Shown here piece by piece: positions 53,187 to 62,610 of a stretch of 64,000 nt of DNA. Position 1 is the stretch's first letter. Each line of letters opens with the position of its first letter. A model generated the notes under the pieces. That model saw only the letters and a list, made by a program, of their open reading frames with translations, had not been told where the DNA came from and did no database searches. This DNA is from an uncultured Clostridia bacterium (lineage in GTDB: Bacteria > Bacillota > Clostridia > TANB77 > CAG-508): contig CAQUUC010000001.1 in the NCBI GenBank assembly GCA_948896235.1, forward strand, positions 458,447 to 522,446, read 5' to 3'. The translations under genes and the position numbers were made by a program.

Positions 53187-54071
53187 TTAAAATTTTGGAA
53201 CATATTTTTCTTCATACTCTCCCAGTTCCTGTATATATCCATTTTCTAAATCCAGAGAATATAAATATTCTTCTATCTGTTTATATTCCTTCTTTGTTAA
53301 TTTTCTATTTATCAATTCATCTTCTTTCGCCCTATAAGTTGGAAAATATTGTGCCATTACACTAACATATATATCACTTGGCATATTCTCTTTAATCCAT
53401 TTTAAAATATGTTTTGAATTTAATATATGGTTTGGTAATACCAAATGTCTTATTATTACCCCTTTTTGTATAATACCATCTTCATTAAATACTGGCGTAC
53501 CTACTTGTTCATACATCACTTTTATTGCTTTTGTTGCATTTTCAAAGTAATTATCTATTCCAGAATATTTCTTTGAAAGCTCATTACTATAATACTTTAA
53601 GTCTGGCAAATATACATCTATATGTCCTTTTAATAATTCTATTGTTTCTATATTTTCATATCCATTTGTATTATATATTATAGGTATATTTAATCCATTT
53701 TTCTTTGCTATATCTAATGCTTCTATTATGTGATACACATATGATGTTGGAGTAACTAAATTAATATTATTAGCCCCTTTCTCTTGCTCAGCTAAAAATA
53801 TTTTAGCAAGTTCCTCTATCTCTATCTCACGCCCTTTTCCAAGTTGGCTTATCTCATAATTTTGACAATATTTACAATTTAAATTACAGTTACTAAAAAA
53901 TACAGTTCCAGATCCATTTTTTCCACTAATGCAAGGTTCTTCGTAATAATGAAGTGATGCTAAGGCAATCTTAACCTTAGCATTACATTTACATCTTCCT
54001 ATTTTTCCTTCTAATCTGTTCACCTTGCAGTTATGTGGACACAAATTACAACTAATTAATTTTTCTATCAT
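53187..54071 (-). CDS. Radical SAM protein of the PflA-like (AmmeMemoRadiSam-type) family
   Basis: The 294 residues contain an N-terminal cysteine cluster (CNLCPHNC, GRCKC) and the radical SAM motif CNLNCKYC (CxxxCxxC, about residues 61-68). A TIM-barrel core follows, with NLVTPTSYVYHI, YNTNGYENIETIELL, DVYLPDLKYYS and RHLVLPNHI. This layout matches PflA-related enzymes of uncertain substrate. It lies 14 bp downstream of udk in the same direction. Confidence 0.85.
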   Translation of the reverse strand: MIEKLISCNLCPHNCKVNRLEGKIGRCKCNAKVKIALASLHYYEEPCISGKNGSGTVFFSNCNLNCKYCQNYEISQLGKGREIEIEELAKIFLAEQEKGANNINLVTPTSYVYHIIEALDIAKKNGLNIPIIYNTNGYENIETIELLKGHIDVYLPDLKYYSNELSKKYSGIDNYFENATKAIKVMYEQVGTPVFNEDGIIQKGVIIRHLVLPNHILNSKHILKWIKENMPSDIYVSVMAQYFPTYRAKEDELINRKLTKKEYKQIEEYLYSLDLENGYIQELGEYEEKYVPKF

Positions 54072-54085
54072 TTAAAACACCTATA

Positions 54086-54713
54086 TTACTCTTCATTCTT
54101 TATAATATTTCTAATTTTATCTATTACAACCTCAAAACCAGCATCATTATTATCTTTATTGGCTGGAATAATAATATCTGCTTTTTTCTTACAAGGTTCT
54201 ACATATTTTTCGTGCATTGGTTTTAGTGTATCCTTATATTTAGAAATAATATATTCTAGGTCTAAACCTCTTTCTTTTTGATCTCTTTCAACTAATCTTG
54301 TTAATCTTATATCTGCATCTGTATCTACGAAAACTTTAAGATCCATCAAATTTGTTAATTCCTCATTTTCTAATACAAGTATTCCTTCTATAACTACTAT
54401 AGGCGCTGGTTTTACTGTAACTGTTTTGCTTTCTCTTAAACGTTCTGTATATGAATATATTGGTCTTTCAATTGTTTGTCCATTAATTAATGCTTTTATA
54501 TCTTTAATCATTAAGTCTGTTTCAAAAGCTTCTGGACAATCATAATTTCTTTTCTTTCTCTCTTCTAGAGTTATATCTGTTAAACTTTTATAATAAAAAT
54601 CATGTGCTAGTACGATAACATCGTCTTTAAATTCTTCTTTTATTTTATTTGCTAGTGTAGATTTCCCGTGAAGCTGTTCCTCCTGCAATACCTATTATAA
54701 ATGGTTTTTCCAT
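54086..54713 (-). CDS. udk: Uridine kinase, CGG +1 shift in Walker A
   Basis: Udk phosphorylates uridine and cytidine in pyrimidine salvage. From ATG 54713 the frame reads MEKPFIIGIAGGTAS, then CGG (C at 54668, codon 16, after TCA). Skipping the C gives GKSTLANKIKEEF, completing the Walker A motif GGTASGKST. Frame zero ends 7 codons later. The joined protein is 208 residues, normal for Udk, with VLAHDFYYKSL, NYDCPEAFETDLM, EGILVLENEEL, DADIRLTRLVERD and PANKDNNDAG motifs. The downstream open frame alone has no plausible start and lacks half of the P-loop. Confidence 0.95.
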
Positions 54714-54731
54714 ATGTTTTACCCCTCTATT

Positions 54732-55686
54732 TTATAAATCATCTATTTCTATTCCTTGTACACCATAAGCTGTTTCTAGATATGTTAAATGTTGATTTTT
54801 TCTCATTTCTTGTTCTTCTTGTAATTGTCTATACAACACATTTACAAATCTTCCTACTCCGTCCTTCATTATTATCTACTGCAGTAATAAATATATCCTT
54901 TATATCTAGTAGTAATGGGTCCGCATTTTTCATTGCTACTTTTAACCCTGCTACTTGAAGCATCTCTATATCATTTCCTCCATCTCCAATAGCAATAATT
55001 TCTTTTTTCTCTATTCCTAATCTTTCTGCTAACATCTCTATTGCACTTGCTTTTGTAACTCCCTCTCTCATAATATCAAAATATCGTAAAGTTTTAAGTT
55101 TTCCTTCTGGGTCTTTTTCAGGAGTTGTACGTATACATAGGTCTGATATTTGTAGTCCTTGTATAGTCTGTAATTCTTTCATAGCCTCTTGTAATTCTTC
55201 TTCTGTTCCATTAACAGCAAATAATGGTATTGGATCTGCTTGTCCTAATATATATTCTCTCATATTACTTTGGTAATTAAAAGGTACTCCCATATTATCA
55301 TACATCGGATCAATAGTACGTCTATATGAATATTTAGAATCTGCAACTTCACATTTTGTTGTCATAAATTCATATTCTAGTCCATTTGCTTCACACACTT
55401 CAACCAGACTAGTTATTTGTTCTTTAGATAATGATCTACTTACAGTTTCTCCACTTTCTGCTTCCCATAATATTGCACCATTTGTAGCTATAATATATTT
55501 ACCGAAAGCTTCGCCTCCTTGTCTTGCAATAAATTTTGCAACTTCTAATGGTCTTGCTGTAGCAATTACTGGGATTACTCCAAAATCTTCATATAGTTTA
55601 TTAATTGCTTTAACATTTACTTCTGGTATGTTTTTCTCATCATTTAATAAAGTTCCATCTAAATCAAGTACTAGCATTTTATACAT
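54732..55686 (-). CDS. Cof-type HAD phosphatase, CGG +1 shift near the C-terminus
   Basis: This sugar-phosphate or flavin-type HAD phosphatase has motif I MLVLDLDGTLLNDEK, an ATARP loop, a C2 cap and motif III/IV (GDGGNDIEMLQVAG). Skipping the C at 54861 (codon 276, after GGA) continues with GVGRFVNVLYRQLQEEQ and ends at TAA 54732, for 317 residues. EGGVGRF resembles the normal Cof family end. Frame zero ends 10 codons after the site. The last 35 residues are an extra helical tail beyond the usual fold. The tail ends 18 bp before the udk start on the same strand. Confidence 0.9.
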
Positions 55687-55827
55687 ATTACTACCTCATT
55701 TCATATTTAAATACTCTTTTATTATACTGTTTGTTTACATATTTGTCAAGGTTTTATGTATATCTTGTGGTGTTTACTATTTCACTCGATACTTTTCATC
55801 TTACTACATAAATTTAAAGTACTTCTA

Positions 55828-55990
55828 TTATTTATATGGTATCCTACCCATTTGTTGAAAATAAGCAATTGTTATTCCTAAAGCCGAATTACCTTTTTCT
55901 TTATTCGTAGTAAATTTCTTTTCTTTCGCTAATTTGTTTCTTCTGTATTTTCTTTGCAGAACTTTACTGGCTTAACACCTACTGAAATTG
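55828..55990 (-). pseudogene. Decayed reading-frame fragment, possibly PD-(D/E)XK nuclease-like
   Basis: No intact gene is visible between 55687 and 56077. On the minus strand one frame encodes NYSISVGVKPVKFCKEN before a stop. An overlapping frame encodes YRRNKLAKEKKFTTNKEKG, then NSALGITIAYFQQMGRIPYK. The NKEKGNSALGITIAYF part recalls the start of group I intron-associated type PD-(D/E)XK endonucleases, but similarity is weak. The join is not at a CGG, so this is ordinary decay or chance. Confidence 0.25.
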
Positions 55991-56008
55991 AATAATTTTC
56001 AACACAAA

Positions 56009-56038
56009 AAAAATCATCCATTTTACTGAATGATTTTT
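56009..56038 (-). terminator. Terminator downstream of the tRNA cluster
   Basis: AAAATCAT pairs with ATGATTTT around a 12-base loop, with an A/T-rich flank, 40 bp past the 3' end of tRNA-Tyr. Confidence 0.55.
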
Positions 56039-56077
56039 GTATCAATTCTGTTCTATTAGTTCTAACAGAAACGTAAT

Positions 56078-56163
56078 TGGTGGACAGGGAAGGATTCGAA
56101 CCTTCGTACTCGTATGAGAACAGATTTACAGTCTGCCGCCTTTAGCCACTCGGCCACCTGTCC
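56078..56163 (-). tRNA. tRNA-Tyr (anticodon GTA)
   Basis: An 86-base class II tRNA: acceptor GGACAGG / CCTGTCC, anticodon stem CAGA / TCTG with loop CTGTAAA (GTA), long variable arm, T-arm GGTTCGAATCC, encoded CCA. Confidence 0.95.
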
Positions 56164-56185
56164 ATATATTAAATTATAAAAAAAG

Positions 56186-56262
56186 TGGTCCGCCCTCAAG
56201 GATTCGAACCTTGGACCCACCGGTTATGAGCCGGTTGCTCTGACCAACTGAGCTAAGGGCGG
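56186..56262 (-). tRNA. tRNA with CAT anticodon (Met, or Ile2)
   Basis: A 77-base tRNA: acceptor CCGCCCT / AGGGCGG, anticodon stem ACCGG / CCGGT with loop CTCATAA (CAT), T-arm AAGGTTCGAATCCTT, encoded CCA. The loop fits elongator Met and also lysidine-modified Ile2, which cannot be separated by eye. Confidence 0.9.
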
Positions 56263-56336
<74 letters not shown>

Positions 56337-56502
56337 ACGTGTTTTTTCTTTCGACATTTATAAATTATAATGGTTATATATTTTTTTGTCAATAGTTTTT
56401 TAAAAAAATTTTAACCTTTTTTTTAATATTAATTTACAAATCACTTATAATAATATAAAATACTTATATATTAACTATTTTTCTACAAAAGGAGGTATTT
56501 TT

Positions 56503-56964
56503 GTGTATACTTTTGTTTCACATTCTGAAGATGATACTATGTCTTTCGCAAAAAAACTTGCAAGCAAATTAAAAACTGGAGATGTTGTAGTTTTATCTGG
56601 TGATTTAGGTTCTGGAAAAACAAAATTTACTGAAGGCTTTCTATCTTACTTTGAACTTAGTGAAGAAATCTCTAGTCCTACTTTCACTATTGTTAATGAA
56701 TATAATAAAAATGATATAAATATATATCACTTTGACGTTTACAGAATTTCTTCTACAGATGAATTTTATGCAATTGGTGGAGATGGGTATTTTGATAACG
56801 GAATATGTATTATCGAATGGGGTGAAATTATAGAAGATGCCCTACCTTCCAGTTATATTAAAATAGATTTTGAAAGAGATTTTGAACACGAAAACACAAG
56901 AATTTTAAAAGTATCTACTATTGGAAATAAATATATTGATTTAATTAATGAATTTACCATGTAA
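56503..56964 (+). CDS. tsaE: tRNA t6A biosynthesis ATPase TsaE
   Basis: TsaE is the P-loop ATPase that works with TsaB and TsaD to make N6-threonylcarbamoyladenosine at tRNA position 37. The 153 residues have Walker A LSGDLGSGKTKF, ISSPTFTIVNEY, HFDVYRI and IIEWGE. The start is GTG 56503, six bases after GGAGG. tsaB follows 22 bp later, the standard operon order with rimI. Confidence 0.95.
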   Translation: MYTFVSHSEDDTMSFAKKLASKLKTGDVVVLSGDLGSGKTKFTEGFLSYFELSEEISSPTFTIVNEYNKNDINIYHFDVYRISSTDEFYAIGGDGYFDNGICIIEWGEIIEDALPSSYIKIDFERDFEHENTRILKVSTIGNKYIDLINEFTM

Positions 56965-56986
56965 TAACTATTAGGAGGAATATATA

Positions 56987-57707
56987 ATGAAACTTTTAAG
57001 TATTGATACAGCCTCTTCTATTTGCTCTGTTGCAATTTTAGAAGATAATAAAGTAATAAAAGAAATATCAAATGACGATGCTAATACTCATTCTGTAAAA
57101 TTAATGCCACAAATTGAACAACTTTTTAAAGAAACAAATTTAACCTTAAATGATATAGATTTACTTGCTTGTGACAAAGGTCCTGGTTCTTTTACTGGTA
57201 TAAGAATTGGTATTTCCACTGTAAAAGCTTTTTTGGATGTTACTAATATAAAATCCATTCGGCATAACTTCTCTTATGGCACTTGCTTATAATGTTAATT
57301 TTAATGGATACATTTGCTCTTTAATTGATGCCAAAAATGATAATGTTTATTTCGGTCTATTTGATAATTCTACAAATAATCATATAAAAGAAAATGATTA
57401 TTTGGCAGAAAATATCAATTATGTTACAGAAATATTAAAAAAATGTAATAAACCAATATTTTTTGTTGGAAACGGTAGCATAGTTTATAAAGATATGTTA
57501 AAATCAACTTTGAAAGAAAAGGCCATTTTCCCTGATAATAATACATATAACAACTTAACTGCTATAAGTATTGGTATGGCTGCGTTTGATATATATACTA
57601 ATGATATGTATAATAAAGAAGAATATAATCTATCACCTACTTATTTAAAAAAATCAAGTGCAGAACGCGAACAAGAGGAGAAACAAAATGGAAATAGTAA
57701 TAAATAA
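56987..57707 (+). CDS. tsaB: tRNA t6A biosynthesis protein TsaB, CGG +1 shift
   Basis: TsaB is the inactive kinase-fold partner of TsaD in t6A synthesis. The start is ATG 56987 behind AGGAGG: MKLLSIDTASSICSVAIL, then DLLACDKGPGSFTGIRIGISTVKAF. At codon 92 (C at 57260, after ATT) comes CGG; the shifted frame is GITSLMALAYNVNFNGYICSLIDAKNDNVYFGLF, the normal continuation. Frame zero ends 10 codons on. The joined length of 239 residues is normal. It overlaps rimI by 20 bp. TsaB is essential in most bacteria, so loss by mutation would be surprising. Confidence 0.95.
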
Positions 57708-58125
57708 AATGACTTTTTCCCATTTGCTAAAAATAAAAGATAATCTTACTATTGATTTTGATGATTTTTGGACCTATTCGATTTTTGAAAAAGAATTAAA
57801 AAATCCAAACTCTCAATATTTTGTTGCTCTAATAAATAATGAAATAGTTGGATTTGCAGGTATTTGGAACGTATTAGATGAAATGCACATTACTAATATT
57901 GTAACAAAAATTTCAAAAAGACATATGGGAATTGCAAGTAAACTTTTAGAAGAAATCATAAAAATCGTAAAAACTTCTAAAGCAAATTTACTTACTTTAG
58001 AAGTTAATGAAAAAAATACAAATGCTATAAAACTTTATGAAAAATTTAATTTCAAAAAAATTGGTTTAAGAAAGAACTATTATGGACAAAATAAAAATGC
58101 TTTAATTATGACGCTATATTTTTAG
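57688..58125 (+). CDS. rimI: RimI-like ribosomal protein S18 alanine N-acetyltransferase
   Basis: This GNAT acetyltransferase has 145 residues, starting at ATG 57688 behind AAGAGGAG inside the end of tsaB. It has the acetyl-CoA loop KRHMGIASKLLEEII and the family pattern LTLEVNEKNTNAIKLYEKFNFKKIGLRKNYY. Its place after tsaE-tsaB supports RimI, though substrate specificity is not proven. Confidence 0.9.
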   Translation: MEIVINKMTFSHLLKIKDNLTIDFDDFWTYSIFEKELKNPNSQYFVALINNEIVGFAGIWNVLDEMHITNIVTKISKRHMGIASKLLEEIIKIVKTSKANLLTLEVNEKNTNAIKLYEKFNFKKIGLRKNYYGQNKNALIMTLYF

Positions 58126-58186
58126 AAATATACATATATAAATGAGTGAAATGTACTTGCCTAACGGCAAGAAAGGAGAAAAACAA

Positions 58187-60575
58187 ATGAAAAAAAATGA
58201 ACTAAATTATAAGCAACTAAAGGATTATTGTAATCCAGATATTTTTAAGTTTGATGACACCTCTACTATATCTGGTATAGATACAGGTATAGGTCAAGAC
58301 CGTGGAATTAAAGCTTTAGAATTTGGATTAAGTGTTGATGTTAAGGGATATAACTTATATCTAGAAGGACCTGATGGTGTTGGAAAAACAATGTATACCA
58401 AAAACTATTTAAATAAAATATCAAAGAAGGAAAAGGTTCCTTCTGATTGGTGTTATATTTATAACTTTGATAATCCAAATGAACCAATAGCTCTTCCCCT
58501 TGCTGCACGGACTAGGAAAAGAATTTAAAGAAGATATGGAACAATTTGTTAAAGATGTAAAAGCAGATATAAACAAAACCTTTAGCAATGAAGATTTCGA
58601 AAAAGAAAAAACTTTAATAAAACAAGAATTTGAACAAAAACGTTCTGTTTTATTAGAAAAATTAAATAAAGAATCTATGAAATACGGCTTTCAAGTAAAA
58701 ACTGCTCAAAATGGTATTTATATGATGCCTGTTATTGACGGAAAAACTATTGAAGAAGAAGAATTTGAAAAATTAGATGAAAATATAAAAAGGGAATTTG
58801 AAAGCAAATCTAATATTGTACAAGAACAAATCATCTCTGCTATTTCAGAAATTAAAGCTATTGAAAGAGCTTCTGATAAAAAAATAGAAGAATGGCAAGC
58901 AAATGTTGCTCTTCTTACAATTAATGCTCACATTAATTATATTAAAGCAAAATATAAAAGAAATAAAATAATCAATAAATTTTTAGATAATGTAAAAAAA
59001 GATGTATTAAAAAATGTACAATTATTTATCGAACAACCTACTAATCAAAACACAAATACTGCTCAACCAGTAGCACCAAGACAAGAACCAAAACAACCTT
59101 GGTTAAACTATCGTGTAAATTTATTTATAGATAATAGTGAAGCTGAAGGTTCTCCAGTTATTATGGATTCAAATTATTCATATCATAATCTATTTGGAAA
59201 ACTAGAATATGAAAACTATTATGGTGCTTTAAAAACAGATTATACTATGCTTCAACCAGGATTACTTCATAAAGCAAACGGTGGTTATATTATTTTACAA
59301 GCAAAAGACTTACTTGCTAATTCTTTATGTTATGATGCACTAAAAAAAGCATTAAGAATTAAAGAATTAAATATAGAAAATGCTGTAGACCAACGTACTT
59401 CTATGGTAATGGTTTCTTTAAAGCCTCAGCCTATTCCATTAGATTTAAAAGTAATTTTAATAGGAAGTTCAAATATTTACCATACATTACTTGCAATGGA
59501 CCCAGATTTTAAGAAACTTTTCAAAATTAAAGTAGAATTTGAAGATGATGCACCAAAAAGCGAAGATAATATGATGAAACTTGCTCGCTTTATTCATGGT
59601 TTCTGTGAACAAGAAGAACTTTTACCTTTAGATAAAACAGCTGTAGCAAAAATTGTAGAATACTCTTCTAAACTTGCAAATGATAAAAAGAAACTATCTA
59701 CTAGATTTAATGATCTTTCTGAAATAATTGCTGAAGCTTGCACTTGGGCAAAACTTGGAAAGTCAAAAGTAGTAACTGCTGAATATGTGCAAAAAACTCT
59801 AGATGAAAGAATAGATAGAATTAAAAAATATGATGCTAAATATACTGAAATGATACGTGAAAATACACTTTTAATTAGTACAACTGGCTTTAAAGTTGGG
59901 CAAATTAATGGTTTAACAGTTATGACTATTGGTGACTACTCATTTGGAAAACCATCAAAAATAACAGTTAATACTTATACTGGTAAATCTGGTATTATAA
60001 ATATAGAAAGAGAAGTTGAACTTTCTGGTTCTTCACATTCTAAAGGTGTTTACATTTTAAGTGGATATTTAGGTGAAATGTTTGCACAAGATATACCTTT
60101 ATCCTTAACAGCAAGTATTTGTTTTGAACAATTATATAATGGTGTAGATGGTGATAGTGCTTCAAGTACTGAATTATATGCCCTACTTTCTAGTTTGTCT
60201 GGTGTTCCAATTAACCAAGGAATTGCAGTTACTGGATCTGTAAACCAAAAAGGAGAAATTCAACCTATAGGTGGTGTTAATGAAAAAATAGAAGGTTTCT
60301 ATCAAATCTGTAAAATGCGTGGACTTGATGGTTCACATGGAGTAATGATACCAGTACAAAATATAGAAAATTTAAGCTTGGCAGATGAAATTGTAGAAGC
60401 TGTTAAAAAAGGTGATTTCCATATATATGCGGTTTCTTCTATTGAAGAAGGAATTGAAGTTTTAACAGGTGTTCCAGCTGGTAAAAAAGATAAATTCGGT
60501 CATTTCCCTGCAGGTACTGTAAATTATATGGTTTATGAAAAATTGAAAAAATATGCTGAAGTAAGTAATAAATAA
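58187..60575 (+). CDS. Lon-like ATP-dependent protease (LonB/AAA_32 type), CGG +1 shift
   Basis: This single-chain AAA-Lon protease has 795 residues once the C at 58508 is skipped. The start is ATG 58187, behind AAAGGAG. The N-terminal part has Walker A GPDGVGKTMYTKNY (about residue 60). The shift is at codon 108, after LPLAA (GCA). The new frame reads GLGKEFKEDMEQFVKDV and runs through a coiled-coil insertion, the Walker B region and sensor motifs. The C-terminal Lon protease domain has the Ser-Lys dyad in DGDSASSTELYALLSSLSG and GGVNEKIEGFYQI. Frame zero ends 6 codons after the site. The downstream frame alone would lack the P-loop. Confidence 0.93.
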
Positions 60576-60588
60576 AAATTCATAATAG

Positions 60589-60613
60589 AAGCAATGCTAA
60601 TCTTAGCATTGCT
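60589..60613. terminator. Intrinsic terminator of the tsaE-lon region
   Basis: AAGCAATGCTAA pairs with TTAGCATTGCTT nearly perfectly, followed by TTTGTTTT on the plus strand. Confidence 0.85.
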
Positions 60614-60620
60614 TTTTGTT

Positions 60621-60914
60621 TTATCTCCTATTCCCTTCAACTATTTCAATTATATCTGTTATATAGTCACCTATTACTGGTATATTTAGAGTAACTATCT
60701 TTTGTAAAATAATAACTAGTACTGCTGTTAATATAGAAAATCCTATACCTATTCCTACTCCCTTTGCAATTCCTGCAAGTATGTTTCTTATTAGCATTTC
60801 TTTTCTATTCCCTAAAATTTCAGCCAAATCTATTAAATTATTTTTTGTTAATACAAAGTTTAATTCATCTATATTTTTCATTAATTTTTCAAATTTCGAT
60901 TTTTTTATAAACAT
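60621..60914 (-). CDS. DUF5665-type small membrane protein
   Basis: The 97 residues begin with a charged helical N-terminus (KKSKFEKLMKNIDELNF). The block LAEILGNRKEMLIRNILAGIAKGVGIGIGFSILTAVLVIILQ follows, containing one long membrane helix, typical of DUF5665 in spore formers. The function is unknown. The start codon directly abuts a hairpin (60915-60946) that buries its ribosome binding site. Confidence 0.75.
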   Translation of the reverse strand: MFIKKSKFEKLMKNIDELNFVLTKNNLIDLAEILGNRKEMLIRNILAGIAKGVGIGIGFSILTAVLVIILQKIVTLNIPVIGDYITDIIEIVEGNRR

Positions 60915-60946
60915 ATAACCACCTTATTCAATAATAGGGTGGTTAT
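60915..60946 (-). promoter_or_regulatory. Hairpin covering the ribosome binding site of the DUF5665 gene
   Basis: On the minus strand ATAACCACC pairs perfectly with GGTGGTTAT, which contains the AGGTGG start signal and is followed immediately by ATG 60914. The same stem with its plus-strand T-run could act as a terminator, but no plus-strand gene reads into it. Translational control is an inference. Confidence 0.45.
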
Positions 60947-60965
60947 TTTTTAAAATTATATACAT

Positions 60966-61887
60966 TTATCTCAAAAATCCATTTATAATCTGTTCTTCTG
61001 CTTCTTTTTCAGTTAATCCAAGTGTCATTAGTTTCATTAATTGTTCCCCTGCAATCTTTCCTATTGCTGCTTCATGTATTAAATTTGCATCTACATTATT
61101 TGCATCTATTTCTGGTATAGCTACTACTTTTCCACTATCTTTTATTATTGCATCACATTCTACGTGTGCATAACATTTTGTATTACCTAATATTTTAGAA
61201 ATAAATTCTTGCTTAGATTCATCTTGAGCTACACTTCTTGATGTTACATGTGTACTTGAGTTTTCTCCATTTAATTCTACATAAAATTCTGTTTTTGCAA
61301 ATTGATTTCCGTGTGTCATTATTTTTTCACTTATTGTAAGATTTGTATCACTCTCAAGTATTGCTTTAGTTTCTCTTACAGTAGAATCAACACCTTTTAT
61401 TTGCACTGTTTCCATTTCCATACTTGACCCATCTTTTAATTCTACTTCTGTTATAGGATTTAATATTCTTTTTCCATTACCGCTACCTTCTCCATAATGT
61501 TTTTCTATGTATTTTACTTTTGCACCTTCTTCTAAGAAAAATCTATGAATTCCATTGTGTTCAGAGTCATTGTGATGATCGTTATGAATTCCACATCCTG
61601 CTATAATTACAACATTTGCATTTTTTCCTATATAAAAATCATTATATACTACATCTTTAAGTCCGCTTTCTGTTATTATTACTGGAATATGTACAAACTC
61701 AAATTTAGTATTTTCTTTAACAAATATATCTATTCCAGATTTATCTTTTTTTGTTACGATATTTATATTATCAGTTATTTTTCTTTCTATTCCTTCTCCG
61801 ATTTTTTCTAATGTTATATGCACCATCTCTAATTTCACCAAGCTCATTAGATATTTCTTTTAGTAATTCTTCATCTATTTTATCCAT
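60966..61887 (-). CDS. sufD: SufB/SufD-like Fe-S assembly scaffold protein, CGG +1 shift
   Basis: This SUF scaffold component partners the SufC ATPase in Fe-S cluster assembly. The natural start is ATG 61887, overlapping the end of sufC: MDKIDEELLKEISNELGEIR then DGAYNIRKN. There the C at 61800 (codon 30, after AAT) must be skipped to give GEGIERKITDNINIVTKKD and the beta-helix core (GCGIHNDHHNDSEHNGIHRFF, TSRSVAQDESKQEFI, IPEIDANNVDANLIHEAAIGKIAGEQL). The result is 306 residues. An ATG in another frame at 61847 would give a false N-terminus lacking the conserved AYNIRKNG. Confidence 0.9.
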
Positions 61888-62608
61888 TAGACTTTGCCTC
61901 CTTATTAAGCTTACAACAAGCACTATTTGTTACAAAATTTTCTTGTTTAAGTATTTCCTTGCTAGTACCCACCTTTTCTATTTTACCATTTTTCATTAAT
62001 ATTACTTCATCTGCAATATTTAAAATTCTTTCTTGATGTGAAATAATAAGAGTAGTCCCTTTTATTAAATTTCTCATATCTTCAAAAACTTCTATAAGAT
62101 TATTAAAACTCCATAAATCTATTCCTGCTTCTGGTTCATCAAAAATAGTTAAAATAGATTCACGAGCTACTACTGTAGCTATTTCTATTCTTTTAAGTTC
62201 TCCTCCTGATAAAGAAGCGTTTACTTCTCTATCTACATATTCTTTTGCACAAAGTCCTACTTTAGATAGTATCTTACAAGCTTCAACCTTACTAATTTCT
62301 TTTTTAGAAGCAATTTTCAATAAATCGTATACTGTGATACCTTTAAACTTAACTGGTTGTTGAAAGGCAAATCCTATTCCAAGCCTTGCTCTTTCATCTG
62401 ATTTTAAATTTGTTATATCTTGACCATTAAAAATAATATTACCTGAATCTGGCTTTTCTATTCCCATAATAATTTTAGCAAGAGTTGATTTTCCAGATCC
62501 GTTTGGTCCTGTAATTGCTATAAATTTATTTAAATCTAACTTCATATTAATATGATCTAATATTTTTTTATTATCTCTTTCAAAGCATATATCTTTTATT
62601 TCTAACAT
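61880..62608 (-). CDS. sufC: Fe-S assembly ATPase SufC
   Basis: This ABC ATPase of the SUF system has 242 residues, with Walker A TGPNGSGKSTLAKII (about 34-48), a Q-loop, the signature SLSGGELKRIEIATV and Walker B LTIFDEPEAGIDLWS, plus the H-loop ISHQERIL. It ends overlapping the sufD start by 8 bp. With only one scaffold gene and no sufS or sufU here, it resembles the minimal SufBC-type systems of anaerobes. Confidence 0.95.
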   Translation of the reverse strand: MLEIKDICFERDNKKILDHINMKLDLNKFIAITGPNGSGKSTLAKIIMGIEKPDSGNIIFNGQDITNLKSDERARLGIGFAFQQPVKFKGITVYDLLKIASKKEISKVEACKILSKVGLCAKEYVDREVNASLSGGELKRIEIATVVARESILTIFDEPEAGIDLWSFNNLIEVFEDMRNLIKGTTLIISHQERILNIADEVILMKNGKIEKVGTSKEILKQENFVTNSACCKLNKEAKSNG

Positions 62609-62610
62609 TA

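Noticed and set aside
55828..55990. A further CGG-recoded gene in the gap before the tRNA cluster.
   Set aside because: The frames there do not join at a CGG, and the CGG present straddles TCG GCT.
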